From Conexivisphaera sp049976725 (GTDB lineage Archaea; Thermoproteota; Nitrososphaeria; Conexivisphaerales; Conexivisphaeraceae): 54,803 nucleotides of DNA. Below, piece after piece: positions 16,851 through 24,377 of this stretch. The position numbers and the translations under genes were made by a program. The first letter of the stretch is position 1, and every line of letters begins with the position of its first letter. Location: contig JBMFHR010000006.1 of NCBI GenBank assembly GCA_049976725.1, positions 1 through 54,803 of the forward strand. Direction: 5' to 3'. The notes beneath the pieces are model-generated. The model had not been told where the DNA came from, did not search any database, and saw only the letters and a list, made by a program, of their open reading frames with translations.

Positions 16851-17539
16851 CGAGGGTGCGGCCCGACGACTCGAGGCCGGGGCTCTACTGGGCGGAGCTA
16901 GGCGGGAGGGAGCAGCCGGCCACCAGGAACCTGGCGCCCGGCGTGTCCGTCTACGGGGAGCAGCTGGTGGTGTACGAGGGGGTCGAGTACCGGTTGTGGG
17001 ACCCTTACAGGAGCAAGCTCGCCGGCGCCATCCTGAAGGGGCTGAAGGGGTATCCGCTCGGCCCGGGCCGCCGCGTGCTCTACCTAGGCGCGTCGACCGG
17101 CACCACCGTGAGCCACGTGTCGGACATCGTCGGGGAGGGCGGAGTGGTCTTCGCCGTGGAGGTTTCGCACCGCGTGGCGAGGGAGATGCTCGAGAGGGTC
17201 GTCAGGCACAGGGTCAACGTGATACCCATCATAGAGGACGCGAGGAGGCCCGAGCGCTACGGCTTCGTGTACGGGAAGGTCGACCTGGAGTACTGCGACA
17301 TAGCTCAGCAGGACCAGACGGAGATAGCGATCCTCAACGCGAGGAGGTACCTGAGGGAGGGAGGGGACCTGCTGCTGGTGATCAAGGCGAGGAGCATTGA
17401 CGTGACGAGGGAGCCCGGCGACGTGATCAAGGGCGAGGTCGACAAGCTGGTGTCGGCAGGCTTCAGAGTGCTCCAGGTGGTGGACCTGGAGCCGTACGAC
17501 AAGGACCACGCCATGGTCCACGCGGTCAGGGGCGCGTGA
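16838..17539 (+). CDS. flpA: fibrillarin-like rRNA/tRNA 2'-O-methyltransferase
   Basis: SAM-dependent methyltransferase of the C/D box sRNP. 233 residues. Family segments are visible: TRNLAPGVSVYGEQ, YRLWDPYRSKLAGAI, the SAM-binding VLYLGASTGTTVSHVSDIVG (residues ~87-106), VEYCDIAQ-type motif LEYCDIAQQDQ, and LLVIKARSID. The listed start is GTG 16838. A TTG at 16847 would give a TTGA stop/start overlap with nop5 and follows GGAGG, so it is an equal candidate. The 3' end overlaps the convergent rlmE-like gene by 14 bases. Confidence 0.94.
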   Translation: MEALTRVRPDDSRPGLYWAELGGREQPATRNLAPGVSVYGEQLVVYEGVEYRLWDPYRSKLAGAILKGLKGYPLGPGRRVLYLGASTGTTVSHVSDIVGEGGVVFAVEVSHRVAREMLERVVRHRVNVIPIIEDARRPERYGFVYGKVDLEYCDIAQQDQTEIAILNARRYLREGGDLLLVIKARSIDVTREPGDVIKGEVDKLVSAGFRVLQVVDLEPYDKDHAMVHAVRGA

Positions 17540-18164
17540 GCGACCGCCCGCGCGCGGCGCCGGAACCGCCGCGGACGAGCCCGAGGGCCACGACGTACAG
17601 CTCGCTGCTCTGGGGCCTGCTGGCCCTGGGCTTCACCAGGTGGACGTCCGAGAACGACCTCCTGACCTCGCGGACAAACGGGTCCAGGTCCTCGCCCTGG
17701 AAGACCTTGAAGACAGCGTTGCCGCCCTCCTTCAGAAGCCCGAGGGCCAGCTCCAGCGCCCGCCTGGAGAGCGAGATCTGCCTAGCGTGATCCAGCTCCC
17801 AGGCCCCGCTGATGTTCGGCGACAGGTCGCTCAGCAGCACGTCGTAGCCGAACGGCGCGTAGGTGCGGAGGACCTCCGGAAGCCCCCCGTCCGTGACGTC
17901 CGCCCTGACGAACCTAACGTTCCCCAGCTGCAGCCTCGTGTCCTTCAGATCCACCCCCACGACGAGCCCCTCGTTGCCGACGACCCTGGAGGATACCTGC
18001 AGCCAGCCGCCCGGGTGGCATCCCAGGTCGAGGACCCTGTCGCCCCTCCTCATCACCCCGAACTTCCTCTGTATCTCCAGTAGCTTGAACGCGGACCTGC
18101 TGCGGTAGCCGCGCTCCTTGGCGAGCCTCCAGTAGAGGTCCCTCCTGGCCTCCCAGGGCCTCAT
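17526..18164 (-). CDS. rlmE: RlmE/FtsJ-type RNA 2'-O-methyltransferase
   Basis: 212 residues from ATG 18164. The FtsJ/RrmJ SAM fold shows VLDLGCHPGGWLQVSS (motif I) near residue 45. The catalytic K-D-K-E tetrad is placed in SAFKLLEIQ, LSDLSPNISG, AVFKVFQGED and SSELYVVAL. It probably methylates 23S rRNA. The frame stays open upstream to 18455, but that is the shadow of the next gene. ATG 18164 forms an ATGA overlap with the stop of the TFE-beta-like gene, so the two are coupled. Confidence 0.9.
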   Translation of the reverse strand: MRPWEARRDLYWRLAKERGYRSRSAFKLLEIQRKFGVMRRGDRVLDLGCHPGGWLQVSSRVVGNEGLVVGVDLKDTRLQLGNVRFVRADVTDGGLPEVLRTYAPFGYDVLLSDLSPNISGAWELDHARQISLSRRALELALGLLKEGGNAVFKVFQGEDLDPFVREVRRSFSDVHLVKPRASRPQSSELYVVALGLVRGGSGAARGRSLTRP

Positions 18165-18547
18165 GATCCGCCCTTCCCGCCGGCGTGCCTGCGGTAGTTC
18201 TCGAGCAGCCATTTCTCGAGCAGCTGGCAGTTCTCGGGTGATATCTGGCCTCCGGGCTCGCACTTGTCCTCGTATGGGCACGTCAGGCACGGGAGACCCC
18301 CGACGCTGCTGGTGTCTATGGGCACCACCAGCGGGACCAGCTTGTAGGTCCACCTGCCGTTCTGGAGTACCTTCTCCCTGACTATCAGGCGCCTCTTCTC
18401 CAGCTTCGTCGCGATCCTCGAGCCGTCCCTGCTCGTCAGGTCCAGCTTCTTCCACAGCTCGCTCTGGAGGAGGCCCTCGCTGCCGCTGCTCAGTATCAGC
18501 CTGTAGACCCTGCTTATGAGGTCCTCCTCCTCGTCCTTACTGGACAA
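18161..18547 (-). CDS. TFE-beta-like transcription factor (winged helix plus FeS cysteines)
   Basis: 128 residues. An N-terminal extended winged helix (residues ~8-65: LISRVYRLILSSG, LQSELWKKLDLTSRDGSRIA, KLEKRRLIVREKV) is followed by a four-cysteine module CLTCPYEDKC ... ENC near residues 86-108. This order and length match archaeal TFE-beta, the homologue of the RNA polymerase III subunit RPC39. In Crenarchaeota it carries a 4Fe-4S cluster and joins TFE-alpha in promoter opening. TTG 18547 lies 27 bases after CCTTTATAAAA, a box inside the end of tfb. It is adjacent to tfb. An unrelated FeS winged-helix regulator is a less likely alternative. Confidence 0.75.
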   Translation of the reverse strand: MSSKDEEEDLISRVYRLILSSGSEGLLQSELWKKLDLTSRDGSRIATKLEKRRLIVREKVLQNGRWTYKLVPLVVPIDTSSVGGLPCLTCPYEDKCEPGGQISPENCQLLEKWLLENYRRHAGGKGGS

Positions 18548-18565
18548 CGGGCGCCGGAGGCGCCG

Positions 18566-19516
18566 TCATTTTATAAAGGCTTCCTCAGCGCCGCCCGCTC
18601 GCCCGGCGCGCCCGGGTATCACCTCGAGCGTGAAGTTGTCCAGGATCTCCCTCTTCCTCTTCCTCAGCGTCACGGTGCTTATCTCGGAGGCCCCGGACAG
18701 GTTGCCCTGCCTGATGTCCTCGTTCATTATGTTGCCCGCCATGCTGAGTATGGCCACGGCTATGCCGCGCGGGTTCCTGCCCATGAGGGGCTCGTAGGCG
18801 AGCTGGCTGGCTATCTCCCTGGCCAGCGCCTCCGTCCTGGGGCTTATCCCCAGCTGGCTCGCGAGCTTCCCTATGTAAGCGATCACGTTGTTCCTCGTGG
18901 ACGGGACACCGTCGTCGCTCCCACCGTCGCCCATCGTCCTTATGTTCAGGTAGTACTCCCTCACGGACCTCTTCAGGGTCCTCCTGTCGATGCCCCACGC
19001 GTCCCCGGCCTCCAGGAACTCCTCGAGGCTCCTCCCGATGCCCCTCGCCCTGCTCGCGTAGTAGAGCAGGGCCACTGCCAGCGGCGCCAGCCTCCTCCCC
19101 CTGACGGCGTTCCCCTTCTCGAGCTTCAGGTAGACCCTGGCGGCGTCCTCGACCAGCTTCTCGGGGAGGTTGAGCTTGGACGCGGCCTCCTTCATCAGCT
19201 CCATGACGCGCGCCTTCCTCCTCACGTCGGGATCCTCGTTGACGATCCTCTGGGCGTTCCTCAGCCTCCAGGACTCAGCGCTTCCCCAGCCTATCAGGGT
19301 CGACAGCGGGTTGGGATCGCTGAGCCTCACGGGTCCCCCGACCTGGCTCCGCCTGAAGACCTCCTCGAGGTCGCCGGCGGCCCAGTACCTGCCCTCCTCG
19401 ATGGCCCTGTCGGGGGACACGTGCCCGTTCGGGCAGACGTACTCGCCGGCATCCGGGTCGAATATCAGTCTCTCGCCGCACACACGGCAGGTGTGCCCGT
19501 CCACCAAGGGCCTCAC
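18566..19516 (-). CDS. tfb: transcription initiation factor B (TFB)
   Basis: Archaeal TFIIB homologue that recruits RNA polymerase to the TBP-TATA complex. 316 residues. The N-terminal zinc ribbon is CRVCGERLIFDPDAGEYVCP followed by NGHV, so the last ligand looks like His in place of Cys. A B-reader-like linker follows, then two cyclin repeats (residues ~110-200 and ~215-300), each with the expected helices. It starts at GTG 19516, giving a GTGA overlap with the gar1 stop, and sits in the common archaeal gar1-tfb arrangement. Confidence 0.93.
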   Translation of the reverse strand: MRPLVDGHTCRVCGERLIFDPDAGEYVCPNGHVSPDRAIEEGRYWAAGDLEEVFRRSQVGGPVRLSDPNPLSTLIGWGSAESWRLRNAQRIVNEDPDVRRKARVMELMKEAASKLNLPEKLVEDAARVYLKLEKGNAVRGRRLAPLAVALLYYASRARGIGRSLEEFLEAGDAWGIDRRTLKRSVREYYLNIRTMGDGGSDDGVPSTRNNVIAYIGKLASQLGISPRTEALAREIASQLAYEPLMGRNPRGIAVAILSMAGNIMNEDIRQGNLSGASEISTVTLRKRKREILDNFTLEVIPGRAGRAGGAEEAFIK

Positions 19517-19737
19517 GCCTCCGCGTACACCTGCTCGCCTATCATGCCGCCTACGCGGTCGGTCCTGGCCTCAAGGGAGGCATATGGTGACCTAACGGGC
19601 CCGAACACCTCCCTCACCACGCCGACGATCCTACCGTTCCTTGAGTATAAGGTAGTCCCTTCCTTGACCTCGACAAAGAGCTTCACTATTATGCGCCCGC
19701 TCCTGGCCCTCCTCAGGATCTGGCCCACGGCCCTCAA
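19513..19737 (-). CDS. gar1: H/ACA RNP protein Gar1
   Basis: 74 residues. Small beta-barrel protein of the H/ACA pseudouridylation RNP, binding Cbf5. The sequence has the Gar1 core GTTLYSRNGRIVGVVREVFGP and ends soon after, without eukaryotic RGG tails. TTG start at 19737 overlaps the srp19 stop (TTGA), and its own stop overlaps the tfb GTG. Confidence 0.88.
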   Translation of the reverse strand: MRAVGQILRRARSGRIIVKLFVEVKEGTTLYSRNGRIVGVVREVFGPVRSPYASLEARTDRVGGMIGEQVYAEA

Positions 19738-20033
19738 CCGCTGGACCCCCTCAACCTCATCAGCGACTTGGCGACCTCCCTCACGATGGACTGCTTGCTG
19801 GCGCCCTCCGCCTTCTGCACCTGTATGTACCCGCTGCGCTCGCCCGGCCTGCCGGGACGGCGCGCCTCCCTCGTGGCCACCACGCGCAGGCCGGCCGCCT
19901 CGGCCGCCCTCCTGAGGTCATCCAGCGTGACGTTCCTGGCAGCCAGGCTGAGGGGAACCCTCCTCCCCTGCCTCCTCCCGAGCCTCGAGTTGTAGTAATC
20001 TATCCAGATTACGATCAGGTCGCGCTTCTTCAA
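19734..20033 (-). CDS. srp19: signal recognition particle protein SRP19
   Basis: 99 residues. It binds SRP RNA and promotes SRP54 loading. The start KKRDLIVIWIDYYNSRLGRR and the later GRRVPLSLAARNVTLDDLRR are typical of the family. A basic C-terminus with RSGYIQVQKAEG follows. TTG start at 20033, 6 bases after the eS8 stop. Confidence 0.88.
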   Translation of the reverse strand: MKKRDLIVIWIDYYNSRLGRRQGRRVPLSLAARNVTLDDLRRAAEAAGLRVVATREARRPGRPGERSGYIQVQKAEGASKQSIVREVAKSLMRLRGSSG

Positions 20034-20039
20034 CGGCGC

Positions 20040-20432
20040 TCACTTGCCCTCGACCAGGACAGCGTTTATGACCCCGTCCTGGGAGGGCCTCGAGGTCACG
20101 ACGGCCCTGCCGGCCTCCGTCTCCAGCACCGCGCCCTTCGTTATGACGCCCCTCCTCTCGTAGTCCCTGTCGGCGGGGTTGGACACCACGCGCAGTATCC
20201 TCGCCTTCTTCGACTGGCCGGTCCTCCTGTCGACCACCACGTTGGCGAACTGGTCGGCGGCGAGCGACACCTTGAGCCCGCCTCCCCTCGTCCTCTTCAC
20301 CTTGATCGAGCGCTCGCCCACGACCGTCTCCGTGGGGTATCCGTCCTTCTCGTACCTCCTCCTGCCCCTGCTAGGCCTCCTCCTGCCCCCGGTCACCTTC
20401 CTCTTCTCCAAGTTCTCGTAAGGCCGTTTCAC
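20040..20432 (-). CDS. rps8e: ribosomal protein eS8
   Basis: 130 residues from GTG 20432. It has the eS8 signature TGGRRRPSRGRRRYEKDGYP near residue 16, then VKRTRGGGLKVSLAADQFAN and the C-terminal RRGVITKGAVLETEAG. A longer frame reaches ATG 20453. GTG 20432 is preferred because CCTTTAAGC (about 20457-20465, minus) is centred 29 bases upstream. It heads the eS8-srp19-gar1-tfb run. Confidence 0.9.
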   Translation of the reverse strand: MKRPYENLEKRKVTGGRRRPSRGRRRYEKDGYPTETVVGERSIKVKRTRGGGLKVSLAADQFANVVVDRRTGQSKKARILRVVSNPADRDYERRGVITKGAVLETEAGRAVVTSRPSQDGVINAVLVEGK

Positions 20433-20529
20433 GTCCCGGCTCCGAGGGGACACGCCGCTTAAAGGTTTCGCGCCGGAACCCGGGAGGGGGTTAGGTTAAG
20501 GAATTAAGGGGGATCTGCGGAGGGGGTTC

Positions 20530-22173
20530 ATGCAGGGTCGCAGGAAGTATATCTTCGTGACCGGCGGCGTGATGTCGGGCCTGGGAAAGGGCGTGATAAC
20601 GGCCTCCGTGACGAAGCTGCTGCGCGCGTCCGGCCTGAACGCGCTGCCGATGAAGATTGACCCGTACATAAACGTCGACGCGGGCACGATGAACCCGATC
20701 GTGCACGGCGAGGTCTACGTGACGAAGGACGGCGGCGAGTGCGACATGGACCTGGGAACCTACGAGAGATTCCTGGGCGTCGACCTGACCAGGGAGCACA
20801 ACATAACCACGGGGCAGGTCTACAGGGCGGTCATAGAGGCCGAGAGGCGGGGGGACTACCTGGGCGAGTGCGTCCAGATAATCCCACACGTGACCAACGA
20901 GATAAAGCGGAGGATAAGGAGCCTGGCGGAGGCCGAGAACCTGGACGTGCTGGTCGTGGAGTCTGGCGGAACCGTCGGCGACATAGAGGGCCTGCCCTAC
21001 CTCGAGGCATTCCGCCAGCTCAGGATCGAGGAGGGCCGGGAGAACACGATGTTCCTGCACGTCACCTGGGGACCGGTCCTGCCCTCGGTGGGCGAGTTCA
21101 AGACGAAGCCGACGCAGCACAGCGTGCAGGAGCTCAGGAGGATAGGGATACAGCCGGACGTCCTGGTCGTCAGGAGCTCCTCGCCAATGCCCGATGAGGC
21201 CAGGAGGAAGATCGCGCTCTACGCCAACGTTGAGTACGACGCCGTCTTCTCGAGCCCTGACCTGGATACGATATACGAGGTGCCGCTGGTGCTGGCCGAG
21301 CAGGGGTTCCTCAGGGTGGCCGAGCGGTACTTGGGCCTAGGCAGGCTGAGCGCGGACCTGGAGTCCTGGAGGCGGGTGGTGGAGCCCTTCAAGGTAAAGG
21401 ACCCGCAGATCAGGATAGCTATGGTCGGCAAGTACTCGAAGCTCGCCGACAGCTACGTCAGCGTCAACCATGCGATAGCGCACGCCGCGGCCAGGCTGAG
21501 GGTGGGCGTCAAGATAGACTGGTTGGACTCCGAGCGCTACGAGGCGAATCCGGGCAGCCTGGCCGAGCTGGACTCGTACGACGGCGTGGTGATCCCCGGA
21601 GGCTTCGGGAAGCGCGGCAGCGAGGGCATGATAGAGGCGATAGAGCACGCCAGGCGCGGCTCAATACCGTTCCTGGGAATATGCTTCGGCTTCCAGCTGG
21701 CCACTGTGTCGTTCGCCAGGCACGTCGCGGGGCTGAGCGGCGCCAACTCCACGGAGCTGGATCCCTCGACTCCTCACCCGGTCGTGGACCTGCTGCCGGA
21801 GCAGCGCGACCTCGAGGAGCTCGGGGGCACGATGAGGCTCGGGGCGCACGAGATAGACATCGTGCCGGGCACAGCCGCCCACCGCATCTACGGGACCGAG
21901 CGCGTGCTCAGGAGGCACAGGCACCGCTACGAGGTCAACCCCGAGTACTTGGGGAAGCTGCAGGAATCGGGCCTCGTCTACTCGGCCTTCAGCGATTCGG
22001 GCCGCAGGGCGGAGGTGCTGGAGCTGCCGGGCCACCCGTTCTTCATGGCGACCCAGTACCACCTCGAGTTCTCCAGCAGGCCTTGGGAACCCGAGCCGCT
22101 GTTCCTGGCGTTCATGTCGGCCGCCCTGGCCAGGCACCGCGAGGCATCCCGCGCCCTCACGGTCGCCCGCTGA
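20530..22173 (+). CDS. pyrG: CTP synthase
   Basis: Makes CTP from UTP, ATP and glutamine. 547 residues. The N-terminal synthetase domain begins KYIFVTGGVMSGLGKGV, with DPYINVDAGTMNP near 46-58 and HVTWGPVLPSVGEFKTKPTQ near 177. The C-terminal glutaminase domain carries the nucleophile cysteine in FLGICFGFQLA near residue 382 and the His-Glu pair in GHPFFMATQYHLEF. ATG 20530 is about 27 bases after a GAATTAAGG box. GGAGGGGGTT occurs twice upstream (20480-20491 and 20519-20528), the second just before ATG. Confidence 0.96.
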   Translation: MQGRRKYIFVTGGVMSGLGKGVITASVTKLLRASGLNALPMKIDPYINVDAGTMNPIVHGEVYVTKDGGECDMDLGTYERFLGVDLTREHNITTGQVYRAVIEAERRGDYLGECVQIIPHVTNEIKRRIRSLAEAENLDVLVVESGGTVGDIEGLPYLEAFRQLRIEEGRENTMFLHVTWGPVLPSVGEFKTKPTQHSVQELRRIGIQPDVLVVRSSSPMPDEARRKIALYANVEYDAVFSSPDLDTIYEVPLVLAEQGFLRVAERYLGLGRLSADLESWRRVVEPFKVKDPQIRIAMVGKYSKLADSYVSVNHAIAHAAARLRVGVKIDWLDSERYEANPGSLAELDSYDGVVIPGGFGKRGSEGMIEAIEHARRGSIPFLGICFGFQLATVSFARHVAGLSGANSTELDPSTPHPVVDLLPEQRDLEELGGTMRLGAHEIDIVPGTAAHRIYGTERVLRRHRHRYEVNPEYLGKLQESGLVYSAFSDSGRRAEVLELPGHPFFMATQYHLEFSSRPWEPEPLFLAFMSAALARHREASRALTVAR

Positions 22174-22205
22174 GCTAACATGGGCCGACGCGAGGGGCCT
22201 GGGGA

Positions 22206-23087
22206 TTGTCGACCCTCAGGGAGGTGGCCGAGCTCTCCGCGGAGCTCTCGGACGAGGACTACGGCGTGCTCAGATCGCTGGCCAGGCTCCTGGGGCTCAG
22301 GAGGCACGCGCCTGTCAGCTTGGTCTCGGCCATGGCTGGCCTGACGGAGAAGGAGGCGGAGCGCTCCCTCAGGAAGCTCGGCTCGCTGAGGCTGGTGTCC
22401 AGGGGCCCGGCCGGTTACTCGCTGCTGTACGCAGGACTGGACGCGCTCTCGCTCCACGAGCTCAGGTCGCGGGGCCAGCTCGACGCTCTGGGCACCCCCA
22501 TAGCGATGGGCAAGGAGTCCGACGTGTACTCCGGGATCAGCGGGTCCAGGGAGGTGGCCGTCAAGGCCTACAGGATAGGCCGCGTGAGCTTCAGGAGGGT
22601 CAAGCGGCTGAGAGTCTACGGGCCGCAGGCGAGGGAGTGGATGCTCGCCAGCATCAGGTCCGCCGCCGCCGAGTTCAGGAACCTGCGCCGCCTCAGCTCG
22701 GCTTCCCTCCCGGTGCCCGAGCCTCTGGCCGTCAGGTACCACGTGCTCGTCATGGAGCGCCTGAACGGCGTGCTGCTGAGGTACGTGCGCGATGTCCCGG
22801 ATCCCCGGGGACTGCTGGCGGAGGTGCTGGGGGCTGTCAGGAGGTGCTACCTGGAGGGAGGGCTCGTCAACAGCGACCTGAGCGAGTTCAACGTGATCGT
22901 CGGCCGCGAGGGCGTGATCCTGATAGACTGGCCGCAGTCGCTGGACGCGCGGAGTCCCGGGGCCGAGCGGTTCATGGAGCGCGACGTCAACAACCTGGTC
23001 AGCTTCTTCAGCAAGCGCTTCGGGCTACGGGTGGATGCCCGGGCCGCGCTCGAGTACGCGCTGGGACTGCGCGCGGACTGCTGCTAG
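22206..23087 (+). CDS. rio2: Rio2-type atypical protein kinase
   Basis: 293 residues. An N-terminal winged helix (about 1-85) precedes the RIO kinase domain, the Rio2 order. The flexible-loop/P-loop region is GKESDVYSGIS near 101, and the ATP-binding lysine is in EVAVKAYRIG near 120. The catalytic Asp is in NSDLSEFNVIV near 225-235, and the metal-binding Asp in VILIDWPQS. Rio2 acts in small-subunit maturation. TTG 22206. Its TAG shares CTAG 23084-23087 with the convergent lsm gene. Confidence 0.9.
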   Translation: MSTLREVAELSAELSDEDYGVLRSLARLLGLRRHAPVSLVSAMAGLTEKEAERSLRKLGSLRLVSRGPAGYSLLYAGLDALSLHELRSRGQLDALGTPIAMGKESDVYSGISGSREVAVKAYRIGRVSFRRVKRLRVYGPQAREWMLASIRSAAAEFRNLRRLSSASLPVPEPLAVRYHVLVMERLNGVLLRYVRDVPDPRGLLAEVLGAVRRCYLEGGLVNSDLSEFNVIVGREGVILIDWPQSLDARSPGAERFMERDVNNLVSFFSKRFGLRVDARAALEYALGLRADCC

Positions 23088-23323
23088 GGCAGCGACTCGT
23101 CCCCGAGCACCACGTAGAGCACGTTGTTGCCCCTTATGACCACCCTGCCGAGCTTCTCCGAGACGTGGCCGTCCTCACGGTGCTCGAACGCGCCCTCCAG
23201 GAACAGGTTCATGTAGGAGTCCACGTTGACGAGCATCCCCCTGTACTCCAGCATGTTCTTCAGCCTCACCCTGACCTCCTTGTTGATCGCCCTCTGCAGG
23301 GCCATGAGCGGCCTCTTCCCCAT
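23084..23323 (-). CDS. lsm: Lsm/Sm-like RNA-binding protein
   Basis: 79 residues from ATG 23323. Sm1 motif: VRVRLKNMLEYRGMLVNVDSYMNLFL. Sm2 motif: GRVVIRGNNVLYV. Forms heptameric rings that bind U-rich RNA in archaea. The frame is open to 23422, but ATG 23323 lies 27 bases after CTTTTGAG (minus, about 23346-23354), and Sm homology starts a few residues later. Confidence 0.92.
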   Translation of the reverse strand: MGKRPLMALQRAINKEVRVRLKNMLEYRGMLVNVDSYMNLFLEGAFEHREDGHVSEKLGRVVIRGNNVLYVVLGDESLP

Positions 23324-23455
23324 TGAGGAGCTGGTTTGGCTCTGGCTCAAAAGCGGTGGAACCGCGCTCTGATCCAGTTTATAATTATTTCGGCACGGAG
23401 CCGCGCGGATTCCCCCAGGCACCGTTTTAAGCGGGTCGTCCCTTTACCGAGCGGT

Positions 23456-24049
23456 TTGGCGTGCGAGGCGCTGACGACGGGCAGCCGCGCCCTCGACGAT
23501 CTGCTGGGCCTGAGCGCGCCGTCCCTGACCGTTGTGCACGGGGCCAGGGGGGCCGGCAAGTCTGCTGTGCTGCGCGCTGCCGCCGTGTCCTACGCCGCGG
23601 GCTGTGGGAGGGCCGCCCTCGCATCCGTCGGATTCCCCCTCAGCCCTGCGGACCTCGGCAGGGCCCCGGGCGACGCGCTGGACAGGCTGGTGCTGATCCG
23701 CATAGCGGACGAGGGCTCCATAGTGGCAGCGTCGCGCGCGTTCGCGCTCATTGACTTCGGCCTCGTCGCGCTGGACGATGCGTCGGATCTCCGGGAGGCC
23801 TCCAGGAGGGCCGCGCCCCTGTCCTACCTGGCGCTCTCGATCTCGCGCGCCGTCTCCAGCAGGGGGCTGCGCGCGCTGGTGGCCCTCCGCGACGGGCCCA
23901 CGGGCACCAGGGGGCTGGCGTACTGGTGGCCGTTCGCCGACAGGCTCGTCGCGCTCGAGGTGCTGGGGGGAGGAATGCACCGCGCGCGCTCGGCGCGGGG
24001 AGAGGCGCTATTCCGCCTGGTGGATGGATCTATAAGAGAGCCGCGATGA
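23456..24049 (+). CDS. RadB/RecA-superfamily ATPase, divergent
   Basis: 197 residues from TTG 23456, chosen because CGTTTTAAGC is centred about 28 bases upstream; the frame is open to 23336. The start LTTGSRALDDLLGL resembles RadB/RadA cores. Walker A is VVHGARGAGKSAVL near residue 28, and a Walker B-like strand is FALIDFGLVALDD. It lacks the N-terminal HhH domain of RadA, as RadB does. The rest is shorter and more divergent than standard RadB, so KaiC-like or another RecA-fold ATPase is possible. Confidence 0.65.
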   Translation: MACEALTTGSRALDDLLGLSAPSLTVVHGARGAGKSAVLRAAAVSYAAGCGRAALASVGFPLSPADLGRAPGDALDRLVLIRIADEGSIVAASRAFALIDFGLVALDDASDLREASRRAAPLSYLALSISRAVSSRGLRALVALRDGPTGTRGLAYWWPFADRLVALEVLGGGMHRARSARGEALFRLVDGSIREPR

Positions 24050-24377
24050 GGCACGCGTGGCCCGCGGCCTCGAACGACAAGTAGGCGGCGTACGACACGA
24101 ACCACCAGATCACGTAGCCGCCTATGCCGTGGTAGTAGACCTTCGACGTCCTGCCCAGGGCTATGAGCCTGGCGAGGCCTATCGTCGCGGCGAACACTGC
24201 GATGAGCACCAGCAGGGCGCCCCAGGGCCGCGGCAGCGCCCTCTCGAGGGCGCCGGAGGCGAGCCCGGCCGCCACGCCGGCGGCGATCCTCATCCAGTAG
24301 ATAACGTTTAACCTGAACTCCGCCCTGGCGGTGCTGGTCTTGGACGTCACTTGGTTCGAGCTCCGGCCGGTAGCCAT
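24030..24377 (-). CDS. small three-helix membrane protein, EMC6-like pattern
   Basis: 115 residues. A short hydrophilic N-terminus precedes three hydrophobic segments: about residues 29-48, 51-70 and 83-113. Features are YWMRIAAGVAAGLASG at the first helix, and YYHGIGGYVIWWFVSYAAY before and within the last. The pattern (Arg then small residues in helix 1, GG then aromatic Trp/Tyr in helix 3) resembles the ER membrane complex subunit EMC6/Rab5-interacting family. This is a visual resemblance only. The 5' part overlaps the divergent rqc2-like gene by 47 bases, and the end overlaps the RadB-like gene. The start could be later than 24377. Confidence 0.6.
   Translation of the reverse strand: MATGRSSNQVTSKTSTARAEFRLNVIYWMRIAAGVAAGLASGALERALPRPWGALLVLIAVFAATIGLARLIALGRTSKVYYHGIGGYVIWWFVSYAAYLSFEAAGHACLIAALL

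Noticed and set aside
20480..20528. Repeated GGAGGGGGTT before pyrG as a regulatory repeat
   Set aside because: Only two copies, one of which can be a plain SD; a GC-rich chance repeat is as likely.
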